A DNA stretch of 64,000 nt from the NCBI RefSeq assembly GCF_018882385.1, contig NZ_JACVON010000002.1, positions 62,001 through 126,000 of the forward strand, read 5' to 3'. Positions 37,095 to 46,742 of this stretch are shown here, one piece after another. Both the position numbers and the translations under genes were made by a program. The notes beneath the pieces are model-generated. The model searched no databases, was not told the DNA's origin, and saw only the letters and a list, made by a program, of their open reading frames with translations. The DNA comes from Polynucleobacter sp. 30F-ANTBAC (GTDB lineage: Bacteria; Pseudomonadota; Gammaproteobacteria; Burkholderiales; Burkholderiaceae). Positions within the stretch are counted from its first letter, which is position 1. Each line of letters opens with the position of its first letter.

Positions 37095-37874
37095 TTAGTT
37101 TGGTTTGTAATCGATGATTAGCGGAGCATGGTCTGAAAACTTTTCAGTTTTATAAATTTCTGATCTTTCGGCGGTGTGAGCGATGCCTGCCGTTGCAATG
37201 TGGTAATCAATTCTCCAGCCCACATTTTTAGCATAGGCTTGCCCTCGTTGGCTCCACCAGGTGTAGCAATCATCCGTGGTGTTGGGGTGCAAGAATCGAT
37301 AAACATCAACAAAGCCAATTTCTGTAAGGAGCTTGGTCATCCAGTCGCGCTCTTCTGGTAAAAAGCCAGAATTTTTGATGTTGCCTTTCCAGTTCTTTAA
37401 ATCAATTTCTTGATGGGCAATATTCACGTCCCCACATAAAACAATTTCAAGCCCTTCAGCCTTTAATTTCATCAGGTGAGGCATAAAGATATCCAAAAAT
37501 CTAAACTTGGCTTCTTGGCGTTCAGGCGCACTTGATCCTGAAGGGAAATAAGCGGATATAACTATTAACTTGCCAAAGCGAGCTTCAACGTAGCGGCCCT
37601 CACCATCAAACTCACCATCATCAAAGCCAATTTTGACTTGATCGGGTTTTTTCTTGGAGTACAGACCAACACCGCTATAGCCTTTTTTCTGAGCATATTG
37701 AAAAAATCCGTGATAACCATGCGGCGCCAAAAGTGAGTCGTCTAAGTCAGCTTCCTGGGCTTTAAGTTCTTGAATACAAAGGATGTCCGGGTTTTGAATT
37801 TTGACCCAATCAAAGAAACCTTTTTTCGAGGCTGAGCGAATTCCATTGAGGTTGGCGGTAATGATGCGTAACAT
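37095..37874 (-). CDS. xthA: Exodeoxyribonuclease III
   Basis: A 259-residue AP endonuclease of the EEP family for base-excision repair. Motifs are [25 protein letters not shown] with the metal Glu, CGDVNIAH and the C-terminal [11 protein letters not shown] with the catalytic Asp-His. The ATG at 37874 gives the normal start [10 protein letters not shown]. It lies head to head with pyrE only 7 bp away, and its start codon overlaps the likely -10 box of pyrE. Confidence 0.93.
   Translation of the reverse strand: MLRIITANLNGIRSASKKGFFDWVKIQNPDILCIQELKAQEADLDDSLLAPHGYHGFFQYAQKKGYSGVGLYSKKKPDQVKIGFDDGEFDGEGRYVEARFGKLIVISAYFPSGSSAPERQEAKFRFLDIFMPHLMKLKAEGLEIVLCGDVNIAHQEIDLKNWKGNIKNSGFLPEERDWMTKLLTEIGFVDVYRFLHPNTTDDCYTWWSQRGQAYAKNVGWRIDYHIATAGIAHTAERSEIYKTEKFSDHAPLIIDYKPN
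37846..37874 (+). promoter_or_regulatory. Probable pyrE promoter giving a leaderless mRNA
   Basis: TTGAGG and TAACAT are separated by exactly 17 bp, and the ATG of pyrE starts 7 bp after the -10 box. Transcription would therefore begin at or next to the start codon. No Shine-Dalgarno sequence is visible upstream of this ATG. Confidence 0.5.
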
Positions 37875-37881
37875 CTCGGTT

Positions 37882-38553
37882 ATGACTTCCAATCAAGAAA
37901 ACTTTAAAAACGAATTTATCCATTTTGCTTTAGATGCCAAAGTTTTAGCTTTTGGCGAATTTAAAACAAAAGCAGGTAGATTATCGCCTTACTTTTTTAA
38001 TGCGGGTGGCTTTAATGATGGCGCTTTATTAAAAGCATTGGGTGAGTTTTATGCCAAGGCCCTGATTAATTCGGGGCTTGAATTTGATATGTTATTTGGC
38101 CCTGCCTACAAAGGCATTACCTTGGCCGCAACCACAGCGGTGGCTTTAGCCTCTATGGGCAAATCAGTACCATTTTGCTTTAACCGAAAAGAGGCTAAAG
38201 ATCATGGCGAGGGCGGTTCTTTGGTCGGTGCGCCATTAAAAGGTCGCGTGGTGATTATTGATGATGTGATTTCTGCAGGTACATCCGTGCGTGAGTCAGT
38301 CGACATCATTCGTCAGGCTGGCGCAACACCTTCAGCAGTATTGATTGCATTGGATCGCATGGAGCGATCCGGAACAGCCGCCGAAATTGGTGATAGTTCT
38401 GCTGTGCAAAATGTTGAAAAAGAGTTTGGGATGCCTGTTGTTTCGATTGCTAACCTGGCGAGCTTGATGAGCTTCTTAGAGTCAAGTCAAAGCGCCGATT
38501 TACAAAAGCATTTACCTGCAGTGAAGGCCTATCGAGATCAATACGGCATCTAA
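37882..38553 (+). CDS. pyrE: Orotate phosphoribosyltransferase
   Basis: A 223-residue PRTase that converts orotate to OMP in pyrimidine synthesis. The PRPP motif is [35 protein letters not shown] opens the protein, and [13 protein letters not shown] is the catalytic flexible loop. The ATG at 37882 gives the family N-terminus; a frame reaching back to 37801 would run through the divergent xthA start region. Confidence 0.93.
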   Translation: MTSNQENFKNEFIHFALDAKVLAFGEFKTKAGRLSPYFFNAGGFNDGALLKALGEFYAKALINSGLEFDMLFGPAYKGITLAATTAVALASMGKSVPFCFNRKEAKDHGEGGSLVGAPLKGRVVIIDDVISAGTSVRESVDIIRQAGATPSAVLIALDRMERSGTAAEIGDSSAVQNVEKEFGMPVVSIANLASLMSFLESSQSADLQKHLPAVKAYRDQYGI

Positions 38554-38562
38554 ACAGATTAA

Positions 38563-39438
38563 TTACTCGAGAGTGATCTCGCCCTCGAATACGGTTTGTG
38601 CTGGCCCTGTCATCATGACGGGGCTCTCGAGTGAGGCTTGGTGATCCCAAGCAATCGTTAGATCTCCGCCACGGGTGTGAACTTTAACGGGAGAGTCCAG
38701 TTGACCACGCAATATTCCAGATACAACTGCTGCACAAGCTCCGGTGCCGCAAGCTAAGGTTTCACCAGAACCGCGCTCAAATACCCGTAACTTAATTTCA
38801 TGACGATTTTGGATTTGCATAAATCCTGCATTCACTTTTTTGGGGAATGTGACATGAGACTCTATTTCAGGGCCGTTTAATTCCACTGGTGCTGTATTGA
38901 TGTTGTCAACAATTTGAACCGCGTGAGGGTTGCCCATTGAAATAGGGTTGAGCCAAATTGATCCGCCTGTAAGATTTAATTCGTACAGAGTGGCGGCGCC
39001 CTCAGTCTTGCTTTTCAAATGAGCGGCATTAAAAGGCACTTGCTCTGCCAATAAAATCGGTGCACCCATATTGACGGTTACCTGGCCATCGTCATTTTCC
39101 GTGAGGCTTAAGATGGTGTGGGCAACTTGAACTTTGACCGTCTTATTTTTAGTTAAACCTTTTTCTCTTACAAATCTTACAAAACAACGGGACCCATTGC
39201 CGCATTGCTCAACTTCACCGCCATCCGAGTTAAAAATTCTGTAACGGAATTCAGCCTCAGCAGCAGTTGGCTTTTCAACTAAAAGAATTTGGTCTGCCCC
39301 AATACCCAACTGGCGATTAGCCAATGCCTGCCATTGAGATTTTGTTATCTTGGATAAATCTTGAGAAATGCCATCCAAAACAATGAAATCATTGCCTGCG
39401 CCGTGCATTTTCGTAAAGCGTAATCTTGTACTTGTCAT
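38563..39438 (-). CDS. dapF: Diaminopimelate epimerase
   Basis: A 291-residue epimerase making meso-diaminopimelate for peptidoglycan and lysine. The two catalytic Cys are in [10 protein letters not shown] and [11 protein letters not shown]; the N-terminus [13 protein letters not shown] is diagnostic. It is divergent from metK. Confidence 0.95.
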   Translation of the reverse strand: MTSTRLRFTKMHGAGNDFIVLDGISQDLSKITKSQWQALANRQLGIGADQILLVEKPTAAEAEFRYRIFNSDGGEVEQCGNGSRCFVRFVREKGLTKNKTVKVQVAHTILSLTENDDGQVTVNMGAPILLAEQVPFNAAHLKSKTEGAATLYELNLTGGSIWLNPISMGNPHAVQIVDNINTAPVELNGPEIESHVTFPKKVNAGFMQIQNRHEIKLRVFERGSGETLACGTGACAAVVSGILRGQLDSPVKVHTRGGDLTIAWDHQASLESPVMMTGPAQTVFEGEITLE

Positions 39439-39455
39439 AGGGATAAATATACAGG

Positions 39456-39484
39456 TTTACAGCAAAAAGTGAGAATGTTATAAA
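39456..39484 (+). promoter_or_regulatory. Promoter of metK
   Basis: TTTACA and TATAAA are separated by 17 bp, close to the sigma-70 consensus. Transcription would start near 39491 and give a leader of about 115 bases. Confidence 0.7.
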
Positions 39485-39490
39485 ATGTTG

Positions 39491-39600
39491 GATATTCGCC
39501 GAGTTAAGACAACTTGCGGGGCGAATTAAAAATATCCGCTAAAGCGTCGCCGCACTTAGTGATACTCGGCACGTGTTGTCGCTTATTTAACTAAGGAGCT
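39491..39600 (+). promoter_or_regulatory. Structured metK leader with pseudoknot (candidate riboswitch)
   Basis: GCCGAGT (39498-39504) pairs with ACTCGGC (39564-39570). GACAAC (39508-39513) pairs with GTTGTC (39575-39580), crossing the first stem as a pseudoknot. Inside, GGCGA (39520-39524) pairs with TCGCC (39547-39551), and CGC-TAAA-GCG forms a small hairpin (39537-39546). The ribosome-binding site AAGGAG (39593-39598) follows about 12 bases later. It precedes the SAM synthetase gene, so SAM or a related ligand is the obvious guess. I could not match it to the SAM classes I know. Confidence 0.55.
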
Positions 39601-39604
39601 TCAA

Positions 39605-40771
39605 ATGGCTAACAATTATTTCTTTACTTCAGAGTCCGTATCTGAAGGCCACCCAGACAAAGTATCTGACCAGATTTCTGATGCCATCTTAGATGCCATC
39701 TTGGCTCAAGACCCAACCGCACGTGTTGCTGCAGAAACCCTTTGCAATACTGGTTTGGTGGTTTTAGCAGGTGAAATTACAACAACGGCAAACGTTGACT
39801 ATATTCATGTCGCGCGCGATACGATTCGTCAAATTGGCTACGACAATACCGAGTACGGTATCGATTACAAAGGCTGTGCAGTTTTGGTGGCTTATGACAA
39901 GCAGAGTCCTGATATTGCGCAAGGTGTTGATAAAGCGCACGATGATGGTCTTGATCAAGGCGCGGGAGACCAAGGCTTGATGTTTGGTTATGCGGTTGAT
40001 GAAACTCCAGAATTAATGCCTTTACCGATCCATTTGTCTCACCGTTTGGTGGAGCGTCAGGCAGATTTGCGTCGCGATGGCCGCTTGAACTGGTTGCGCC
40101 CTGATGCCAAGTCTCAAGTGACTTTGCGTTATGTGGACGGTAAGCCAGACTCAATTGACACCATTGTGTTGTCAACACAGCACTCACCAGACATTTCCCT
40201 TGAAAAGCTTCGTGAGGCTGTGATTGAAGAAATCATTAAGCCGGTTCTTCCAAAAGAATTAATTAAAGGCGAGATTAAGTACTTGGTAAACCCAACCGGC
40301 CGATTTGTGATTGGTGGGCCACAGGGTGATTGTGGTTTAACTGGTCGCAAGATCATTGTGGACACTTATGGTGGAGCAGCTCCTCACGGTGGCGGCGCAT
40401 TCTCAGGAAAAGACCCTTCAAAGGTTGATCGTTCAGCAGCTTATGCTGGTCGTTATGTGGCTAAAAATATTGTTGCAGCAGGATTGGCAACTAAGTGTTT
40501 GGTGCAGATTTCTTATGCGATTGGTGTGGCTCAGCCAACCTCTGTGATGGTGAGCACCTTTGGTACAGGGAAAATATCTGATGAGAAGATTTCAGAGTTA
40601 GTGCGCACTCACTTTGATTTAAGACCAAAAGGCATCGTTAAAATGTTGAATTTGTTGCGTCCCATTTATCGTAAGACAGCAGCTTATGGCCACTTTGGTC
40701 GCGAAGAGCCTGAGTTCACTTGGGAAGCCACAGACAAGGCCGCGGCATTAAAAGCAGCAGCTGGTTTATAA
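39605..40771 (+). CDS. metK: S-adenosylmethionine synthetase
   Basis: A 388-residue enzyme making SAM from methionine and ATP. Signature segments are [29 protein letters not shown] and the phosphate-binding [19 protein letters not shown]. It is preceded by a strong promoter and structured leader, and followed 12 bp later by the SAH riboswitch of ahcY. Confidence 0.97.
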   Translation: MANNYFFTSESVSEGHPDKVSDQISDAILDAILAQDPTARVAAETLCNTGLVVLAGEITTTANVDYIHVARDTIRQIGYDNTEYGIDYKGCAVLVAYDKQSPDIAQGVDKAHDDGLDQGAGDQGLMFGYAVDETPELMPLPIHLSHRLVERQADLRRDGRLNWLRPDAKSQVTLRYVDGKPDSIDTIVLSTQHSPDISLEKLREAVIEEIIKPVLPKELIKGEIKYLVNPTGRFVIGGPQGDCGLTGRKIIVDTYGGAAPHGGGAFSGKDPSKVDRSAAYAGRYVAKNIVAAGLATKCLVQISYAIGVAQPTSVMVSTFGTGKISDEKISELVRTHFDLRPKGIVKMLNLLRPIYRKTAAYGHFGREEPEFTWEATDKAAALKAAAGL

Positions 40772-40783
40772 TTTTTCACAAAT

Positions 40784-40872
40784 CTCTAAGGAGCGTTGCG
40801 AGGTGTTGGGCCAGTTCTAACACCCTAGGCTTAGAGGAGGGCTAGTAATTAGCCTTTAGCAACGACGCTCGC
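40784..40872 (+). promoter_or_regulatory. SAH riboswitch of ahcY
   Basis: P1 is CTCTAAG (40784-40790) with CTTAGAG (40830-40836). The conserved strand GAGCGTTGCGA follows P1. P2 is GGTGTT (40802-40807) with AACACC (40819-40824). A hairpin GGCTA...TAGCC (40850s) follows, and GCAACG-ACGCTC (40859-40870) closes the pseudoknot with GAGCGTTGC. This order, and the GAGCGNTGC motif, match the SAH riboswitch class, which turns on SAH-recycling genes when SAH is high. Confidence 0.85.
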
Positions 40873-40906
40873 TAACCTGTGAAGTGATTGGTTGGCGAGC
40901 TTTTTT
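40867..40906 (+). terminator. SAH-riboswitch-controlled terminator
   Basis: GCTCGCTAACC (40867-40877) pairs with GGTTGGCGAGC (40890-40900) with one T-G wobble, followed by six T. Its first bases are also the 3' strand of the riboswitch pseudoknot, so ligand binding should prevent terminator formation and permit ahcY transcription. Confidence 0.8.
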
Positions 40907-40946
40907 ATTTGCTCTCCATGATCTTCCTTACTAGCTTGGAGTTGCA

Positions 40947-42386
40947 ATGAACAAACCATTAGATTTGAAAAATTTTACAGATTGCGCAATTGCTGATATT
41001 TCATTGGCATCATGGGGTCGTAAAGAAATCGCTATTGCAGAAACCGAAATGCCTGGATTGATGGCTATTCGTGAAGAGTTTGCAGCTAGCCAGCCATTAC
41101 GTGGCGCACGTATTACTGGTTCTTTGCACATGACGATTCAAACAGCGGTATTGATTGAAACTTTAGAGGCGCTTGGCGCGCAAGTTCGCTGGGCATCGTG
41201 CAATATCTTCTCAACACAAGACCACGCTGCTGCAGCTATTGCTGCGAACGGTACACCAGTATTTGCGATCAAGGGCGAGTCATTGGAGCAGTATTGGGAC
41301 TTTACGCATCGTATTTTTGAATGGCAAGACGGTGGCCACTCCAATATGATTTTGGATGACGGTGGTGATGCCACAATGCTATTGCACCTAGGAACAAGAG
41401 CAGAAAAAGATTTATCTGTTTTAAACAATCCAACTAGCGAAGAAGAAACAATTCTTTTTGCTGCTATCAAAGCAAAATTAAAGGTTGACCCAACTTGGTA
41501 TTCCGTTCGCCTAGAAAAAGTGAAGGGCGTTACTGAAGAAACTACAACAGGTGTGCATCGCTTGTATCACATGCACGCTAAGGGTGAGTTGAAGTTCCCT
41601 GCTATTAACGTTAATGATTCTGTAACTAAAACGAAGTTTGATAACTTGTACGGTTGCCGTGAGTCATTGGTTGACAGTATCAAGCGCGCAACGGATGTCA
41701 TGATTGCCGGAAAGATTGCAGTTGTTGCGGGTTATGGCGATGTGGGTAAGGGTTCAGCTCAAGCATTACGGGCTTTATCGGCTCAAGTATGGGTAACTGA
41801 AGTAGATCCAATTTGCGCATTGCAAGCAGCCATGGAAGGTTTCCGAGTTGTAACCATGGATTACGCAGCTGACAAAGCTGACATCTTCGTAACTGCAACA
41901 GGTAACTACCATGTGATTACACATGACCACATGATCAAGATGAAAAATCAAGCGATTGTTTGTAATATCGGTCACTTTGATAATGAGATTGATATTGCTG
42001 GCGTTGAGAAGTACAAGTGGGAAGAGATTAAGCCGCAAGTGGATCATGTGATTTTCCCGGCAACCAATGGTCAGCCAGAAAAACGCATCATTGTTTTGGC
42101 AAAAGGACGTTTGGTTAACTTGGGTTGCGGTACTGGACACCCTTCTTATGTCATGGGCTCCTCTTTTGCCAATCAAACAATTGCTCAAATTGAATTGTGG
42201 TCATCTATTGGAACCAACAAGTATCCAATCGGCGTTTACACTTTGCCTAAGCATTTGGATGAGAAGGTTGCGCGCTTGCAATTAAAGACTTTGAACGCAG
42301 AATTAACAGAGTTGTCTGAGCAGCAGGCTAAATATATCAATGTGAAAAAAGAAGGCCCTTACAAGCCTGAAACATATCGTTATTAA
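40947..42386 (+). CDS. ahcY: S-adenosylhomocysteinase
   Basis: A 479-residue NAD-dependent enzyme that splits SAH into adenosine and homocysteine. [37 protein letters not shown], the NAD-binding [17 protein letters not shown] and [10 protein letters not shown] are visible, and it ends KPETYRY. The length includes the roughly 40-residue insert common in proteobacterial forms. It is controlled by the upstream riboswitch and probably co-transcribed with metF (35 bp gap). Confidence 0.97.
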   Translation: MNKPLDLKNFTDCAIADISLASWGRKEIAIAETEMPGLMAIREEFAASQPLRGARITGSLHMTIQTAVLIETLEALGAQVRWASCNIFSTQDHAAAAIAANGTPVFAIKGESLEQYWDFTHRIFEWQDGGHSNMILDDGGDATMLLHLGTRAEKDLSVLNNPTSEEETILFAAIKAKLKVDPTWYSVRLEKVKGVTEETTTGVHRLYHMHAKGELKFPAINVNDSVTKTKFDNLYGCRESLVDSIKRATDVMIAGKIAVVAGYGDVGKGSAQALRALSAQVWVTEVDPICALQAAMEGFRVVTMDYAADKADIFVTATGNYHVITHDHMIKMKNQAIVCNIGHFDNEIDIAGVEKYKWEEIKPQVDHVIFPATNGQPEKRIIVLAKGRLVNLGCGTGHPSYVMGSSFANQTIAQIELWSSIGTNKYPIGVYTLPKHLDEKVARLQLKTLNAELTELSEQQAKYINVKKEGPYKPETYRY

Positions 42387-42421
42387 TGGCTTGAACTTAA
42401 GTTAACAGAGAAAGAAATAAG

Positions 42422-43255
42422 ATGGAATTGAGCGTTGAGTTTTTCCCGTCAAAAACAGCGGAAGGTGCTGAAAAGCTTCGAGCTGTTCGTGAGCAGTTAG
42501 CGACTGCGCTAAAACCTACCTTTTTCTCTGTGACATTTGGTGCTGGTGGTTCAACACAAGATGGTACTTTTTCAGCTGTTAAAGAGATACATGAGGCCGG
42601 TCAACAGGCCGCACCTCATCTATCTTGTGTGGGTAGCTCAAAAGAAAAGGTGCGCGAACTTTTAGCGCAATATAAAAATTTGGGTGTGAGTCGAATTGTT
42701 GCATTAAGAGGCGACTTGCCATCAGGCATGGGTCAATACGGTGAGTTTCATCATGCTGATGAATTGGTGCAGTTTATTCGCGCTGAAACAGACAGTCATT
42801 TTCATATTGAGGTGGCAGCCTATCCAGAGATGCATCCTCAAGCTAGATCAATGATTGATGATGTGCAGCGTTTTGCTAATAAGATGAAAGCAGGCGCAGA
42901 TTCTGCTATCACGCAATATTTTTTTAATAGCGATGCCTATTTTAAGTTTGTCGATGAGGCTGCGAAACTAGGGGTTGACCAACCAATTGTTCCTGGGATC
43001 ATGCCTATTACTAATTGCACGCAGCTATTACGTTTCTCAGATGCTTGTGGTGCTGAGATACCTCGTTGGATTCGCTTAAGACTTCAGTCGTTTGGAGATG
43101 ACACTGCATCGATTAAGGCATTTGGTTTGGACGTTGTCACTGATCTATGTGATCAGTTGATGGTAGCCGGCGCACCAGGCTTGCATTTTTATAGTCTTAA
43201 TCAGGCTGACCCAGTTATAGCAATAGTTAAAGACTTGGGTTTGGTAAAGGCTTAA
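42422..43255 (+). CDS. metF: Methylenetetrahydrofolate reductase
   Basis: A 277-residue flavoenzyme that makes 5-methyl-THF for methionine synthesis. FEFFPSK-like opening (VEFFPSKTAEG), FSVTFGAGGSTQDGTF, ALRGDLP and KAGADSAITQYFF are the family marks. Being downstream of the SAH switch places methyl-group supply under the same signal as SAH recycling. Confidence 0.95.
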   Translation: MELSVEFFPSKTAEGAEKLRAVREQLATALKPTFFSVTFGAGGSTQDGTFSAVKEIHEAGQQAAPHLSCVGSSKEKVRELLAQYKNLGVSRIVALRGDLPSGMGQYGEFHHADELVQFIRAETDSHFHIEVAAYPEMHPQARSMIDDVQRFANKMKAGADSAITQYFFNSDAYFKFVDEAAKLGVDQPIVPGIMPITNCTQLLRFSDACGAEIPRWIRLRLQSFGDDTASIKAFGLDVVTDLCDQLMVAGAPGLHFYSLNQADPVIAIVKDLGLVKA

Positions 43256-43258
43256 TAA

Positions 43259-43825
43259 TTAAGCACAAATAAGCTCATCTAGAGCTTGATCATGAGATTG
43301 AGGGCGCCATGCGTCCTCAGCTACTTCTAGAGATTGAAAAGAAATTCCTACGGTTTTAAGTAGGTGATTGTTTGATTTCAGAGCGGCCAACGTTCGGTCA
43401 TAGTAGCCGCCGCCATAGCCTATCCGCCAAACCTGACCATATTGTTGGGACCAGCCTAGGCAGGGCAAAAGAATAATGTCTGGAAGAATCTGCTTATTTT
43501 CATTGTTGACAATGGGTTCTGGAATACCTTGCGGTCCTTTGGTCAGCGTATCGCCATCATGCCACTCTGCGAAAGATAATGGCTCACCAATTTTGACAAC
43601 AGGTAATGCAAGCTTTCTAAGGTTACTCTTTCTAGCCCAATTCAGTGCGATAGGCCTGGGGTCAAACTCACTATTAATTGGCCAATAAATAGCAAGAGTG
43701 GCGTTATCAATTTTTTCAAGATATTGAATAAAGCCTTCTTCAAGCCTTTCCCTTAAACGAAGGTCTCCATTGAGGCGTAGCCTTTTTTCTAACAAGTGTT
43801 GTCGGAGTGTATTTAAAGTTTTCAC
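43259..43825 (-). CDS. 5-formyltetrahydrofolate cyclo-ligase
   Basis: A 188-residue enzyme turning 5-formyl-THF into 5,10-methenyl-THF with ATP. The ATP-binding end shows RIGYGGGYYDRTLA, and WPINSEFDP with LPVVKIGEPLSFAEW precedes it. It is convergent with metF (3 bp gap), where GCTTAAT-A-ATTAAGC overlaps both stop codons. Confidence 0.9.
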   Translation of the reverse strand: MKTLNTLRQHLLEKRLRLNGDLRLRERLEEGFIQYLEKIDNATLAIYWPINSEFDPRPIALNWARKSNLRKLALPVVKIGEPLSFAEWHDGDTLTKGPQGIPEPIVNNENKQILPDIILLPCLGWSQQYGQVWRIGYGGGYYDRTLAALKSNNHLLKTVGISFQSLEVAEDAWRPQSHDQALDELICA

Positions 43826-43884
43826 AAGCTGATCAAAAAGGGGAAAAATAAGGCATGATTAGGGCTATGCTACATCGAAAAAAT

Positions 43885-45828
43885 ATGAAACTTAAAAATA
43901 AATTAATAGCTGGATTTGTCCTTGGCGCTATCGTAGCCTCATTTTCTGTGACTGCGAAGACAAAATCAGAAGATTCATCGATAACCAGTGTTCCAAAAAA
44001 GTTTAATCCAAATAAAGTCTTAACGGTAGAAGATAAAAAATTTGTAGAGCTGCGCGAAGCAGCAAAGGCGAATGAGGCAGCAAAAGCTGCCAGCCTAGCG
44101 AAGCAACTAGGATCTTACGAATTAAAAGATTACGTTACTTATTTTCAAATTAAGCCTCAATTATTTGATAAATCAAATCAAGCTATGGCCGGGACATCTG
44201 CAGATTCATCGGTGCAGGAGTTTCTTAAGCAATATGAGGGCACTGCTATTGCAGACCGCTTGCGAAATGATTGGCTACTTGTTTTGGGAAGGCGCCAAGA
44301 TTGGAAAAGTTTTGATCGTGAGTACCCGCTCTTTCAGCTGGATGATGATACTCAGGTGAAATGTTACGCATTGCATTCTCGTATGGCTAAGGGTGAGGAT
44401 GTCAAAGCGATCGGCGCAGATGCTAAAAAGACTTTATTGGATCCTCGATATTTTGGTGATGCGTGTGCTGAGCTAGTTAGCAATCTACATAAAGACGGGG
44501 GTTTAAGTAAGCATGAGTTTTTAGCCATTCGAAGGAATGCATTAGAAAACAATCTTGAAACTTTAGCTAGAAAAATGGGCGGGGATGATCCGATTGCCGA
44601 CATTGTAAAAAGTGCCAGAGTTAATCCATTAGAGGCACTTCGTGACTTTGATAAAAAAAAGTGGCGCACAGGGCAAGAAAACAGTGCTGCCGCGTGGGGT
44701 GTCATCGGTCAATTTTTAGCAAAGAAACTTGATCCTAGCGCCATTACCGTTTATCGACTTCAGCATGATGCAGGCCATCATGAGCTGTTATCCCCAGAGT
44801 CTCAAGAGTGGAAGGTGAGAACCGCATTGCGAGTAGGTGATTGGAAGTTGGTTAAAGAGTCAATTGAGTATATGTCGCCTGTAATTAGGGCTCGAGATCC
44901 CGCTTGGACCTACTGGTATGGGCGAGCTCAAAAAGAGCTTGGAGACGAGTCTCTTAGCAAAGAAACCATGCAGGCACTTATTGAGCAATTTAACTTTTAT
45001 GGTCAATTGGCAAGAGAAGATTTAGGCATGAAAATCTATGTGCCTCATAAAGTGGTCCCGGACGAATCATTAATTAAAAAGGTGGCGTCTCAAAAAGACT
45101 TTTATCGAGCCGTTCGTTTTTATGAAATGGGCCTCCGTTTTGAGGGTAATAGAGAGTGGAATTGGGCATTAAGAGGGTTAACTGATCAGCAGTTGATTGC
45201 AACAGCTGAATATGCCAAGCGTATTGGTTTATATGATCGCGCTGTCAATACTGCCGATCGAACAAAGCAAGAACACAATTTCAGTTTGAGATACCCAACA
45301 CCTTACAAAGAAGCGCTTAGTCCCATAGCTCAATCGATTGGCTTAGATGCTAATTGGGCTTATGGCCTCATACGTCAGGAGTCCCGTTTCATCATGGGTG
45401 CTAAATCACATGTGGGAGCATCTGGCTTAATGCAGGTAATGCCGGCAACAGCCAAATATGTTGCAAAAAAGATTGGCATGAATAACTTTAAGCCTAGCAA
45501 GCTTGATGATATGAACACTAATTTAACGCTTGGAAGCAATTATTTAAATATGGTTTTGCAAGACTTGGATGGCTCATGGGCTCTGGCATCAGCTGCCTAC
45601 AATGCCGGCCCAGGTCGACCGAAGATGTGGAGAGAGAAGTTGCCTAGAAGCGTTGAAGGTGCAATTTTTGCGGAAACAATTCCCTTCAATGAAACGCGTG
45701 GATATGTTAAAAATGTTTTAGCTAACGCCAATTACTATAGCGCATTAGCAACCAATAAATCTCCTTCTCTTAAAGGACGATTAGGGACTGTATCTCCTAA
45801 AGCATCGATTCTTTCGGAGTTGCCATAA
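43885..45828 (+). CDS. slt: Soluble lytic murein transglycosylase
   Basis: A 647-residue exported enzyme. A signal-like N-terminus (KLIAGFVLGAIVASFSVTA) precedes a long helical superhelix (U and L domains) and the C-terminal Slt domain: the catalytic Glu in LIRQESRFIMGAKS, then GASGLMQVMPATA and AAYNAGPGR. It cleaves glycan strands to anhydro-muropeptides, which AmpG (34930-36186) could import. The ATG at 43885 gives a normal signal peptide; an upstream ATG at 43855 would add ten residues. The stop overlaps the next start by 1 bp. Confidence 0.88.
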   Translation: MKLKNKLIAGFVLGAIVASFSVTAKTKSEDSSITSVPKKFNPNKVLTVEDKKFVELREAAKANEAAKAASLAKQLGSYELKDYVTYFQIKPQLFDKSNQAMAGTSADSSVQEFLKQYEGTAIADRLRNDWLLVLGRRQDWKSFDREYPLFQLDDDTQVKCYALHSRMAKGEDVKAIGADAKKTLLDPRYFGDACAELVSNLHKDGGLSKHEFLAIRRNALENNLETLARKMGGDDPIADIVKSARVNPLEALRDFDKKKWRTGQENSAAAWGVIGQFLAKKLDPSAITVYRLQHDAGHHELLSPESQEWKVRTALRVGDWKLVKESIEYMSPVIRARDPAWTYWYGRAQKELGDESLSKETMQALIEQFNFYGQLAREDLGMKIYVPHKVVPDESLIKKVASQKDFYRAVRFYEMGLRFEGNREWNWALRGLTDQQLIATAEYAKRIGLYDRAVNTADRTKQEHNFSLRYPTPYKEALSPIAQSIGLDANWAYGLIRQESRFIMGAKSHVGASGLMQVMPATAKYVAKKIGMNNFKPSKLDDMNTNLTLGSNYLNMVLQDLDGSWALASAAYNAGPGRPKMWREKLPRSVEGAIFAETIPFNETRGYVKNVLANANYYSALATNKSPSLKGRLGTVSPKASILSELP

Positions 45829-46742
45829 TGAGTTTGCCAAAAGTATTACTAATAGGTGGTGGCGGTTTTATTGGTCAAGCAATAACAACGAGGCTTGCAA
45901 GCTTGGGTTACTCAATTGTATTGCCAACAAGAAAGCGGGGATCTTTAAGAGACTTATGGGTGTTGCCTCAAGTTACTGTGATGGAGTCCGATATCCATGA
46001 TCAAGAGACACTTAATCGCTTATGTGCCAAGCTATCAAAAAATGATGTGGTGATTAATCTTGTTGGAATTTTGCATGACAAGCCGGGCCAACCTTACGGA
46101 AAAAATTTCTTAAGAAATCATGTCGAGCTTCCGCAAAAAATCATTCAGGCAATGAATAAGAATGGCGTTAAGCGCTATATTCATATGAGTGCTCTGGGGG
46201 CGGATTCCAATGGACCATCCATGTATCAGCGCAGCAAAGGTGATGGCGAGAAGCTGGTGATCAATAGCAACTTGGACTGGACAATTTTTAGGCCTTCAGT
46301 TGTTTTTGGTGAAAACGATAGCTTTATTAATTTATTTGCTTCGCTGCAAAAGTTGGCGCCTGTCATGCCTTTGGCTGGGGCAAGTGTTAAGTTTCAACCT
46401 GTGTATGTTTCTGATGTGGCGAATGCGTTCATCAAATCATTGGTGATGCCTCAGACCATTAAGAAAATATTTAACTTGGCTGGTCCTAAAATATACACCT
46501 TAGCTGATTTAGTAAGATTTGCCGGTCGAAAGGTCGGAAGCCCTCGATTGGTAATTTCAATCCCAAATTTCTTGGGTTATTTACAGTCCTGGATGCTTGA
46601 AATATTGCCAGGTAAAACTCTCATGTCGAGAGATAATTTAGCATCTATGAAAGTGGATAATATTTTGTCTGCTCAAGAAGAGAATGCATTAGAAAAAGTA
46701 TTTGGGATGAGTCCTCAACCATTGGAAATATTGCTTAAGTGA
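45828..46742 (+). CDS. NAD(P)-binding epimerase-like protein, complex I NDUFA9 type
   Basis: A 304-residue atypical short-chain dehydrogenase. The N-terminal GGGGFIGQAI binds the cofactor, VINLVGILHD and IHMSALGADSNGPSMYQRSKGDGE contain the pseudo-active Tyr/Lys region, and FRPSVVFGEND follows. The pattern is that of NDUFA9-like proteins common in betaproteobacteria next to cca. It overlaps cca by 4 bp (GTGA). Confidence 0.85.
   Translation: MSLPKVLLIGGGGFIGQAITTRLASLGYSIVLPTRKRGSLRDLWVLPQVTVMESDIHDQETLNRLCAKLSKNDVVINLVGILHDKPGQPYGKNFLRNHVELPQKIIQAMNKNGVKRYIHMSALGADSNGPSMYQRSKGDGEKLVINSNLDWTIFRPSVVFGENDSFINLFASLQKLAPVMPLAGASVKFQPVYVSDVANAFIKSLVMPQTIKKIFNLAGPKIYTLADLVRFAGRKVGSPRLVISIPNFLGYLQSWMLEILPGKTLMSRDNLASMKVDNILSAQEENALEKVFGMSPQPLEILLK

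Noticed and set aside
43250-43264. GCTTAAT-A-ATTAAGC at the metF end as a terminator
   Set aside because: The stem is A-T rich, the loop is too short and no T-run follows; it mainly reflects two overlapping stop codons of convergent genes.
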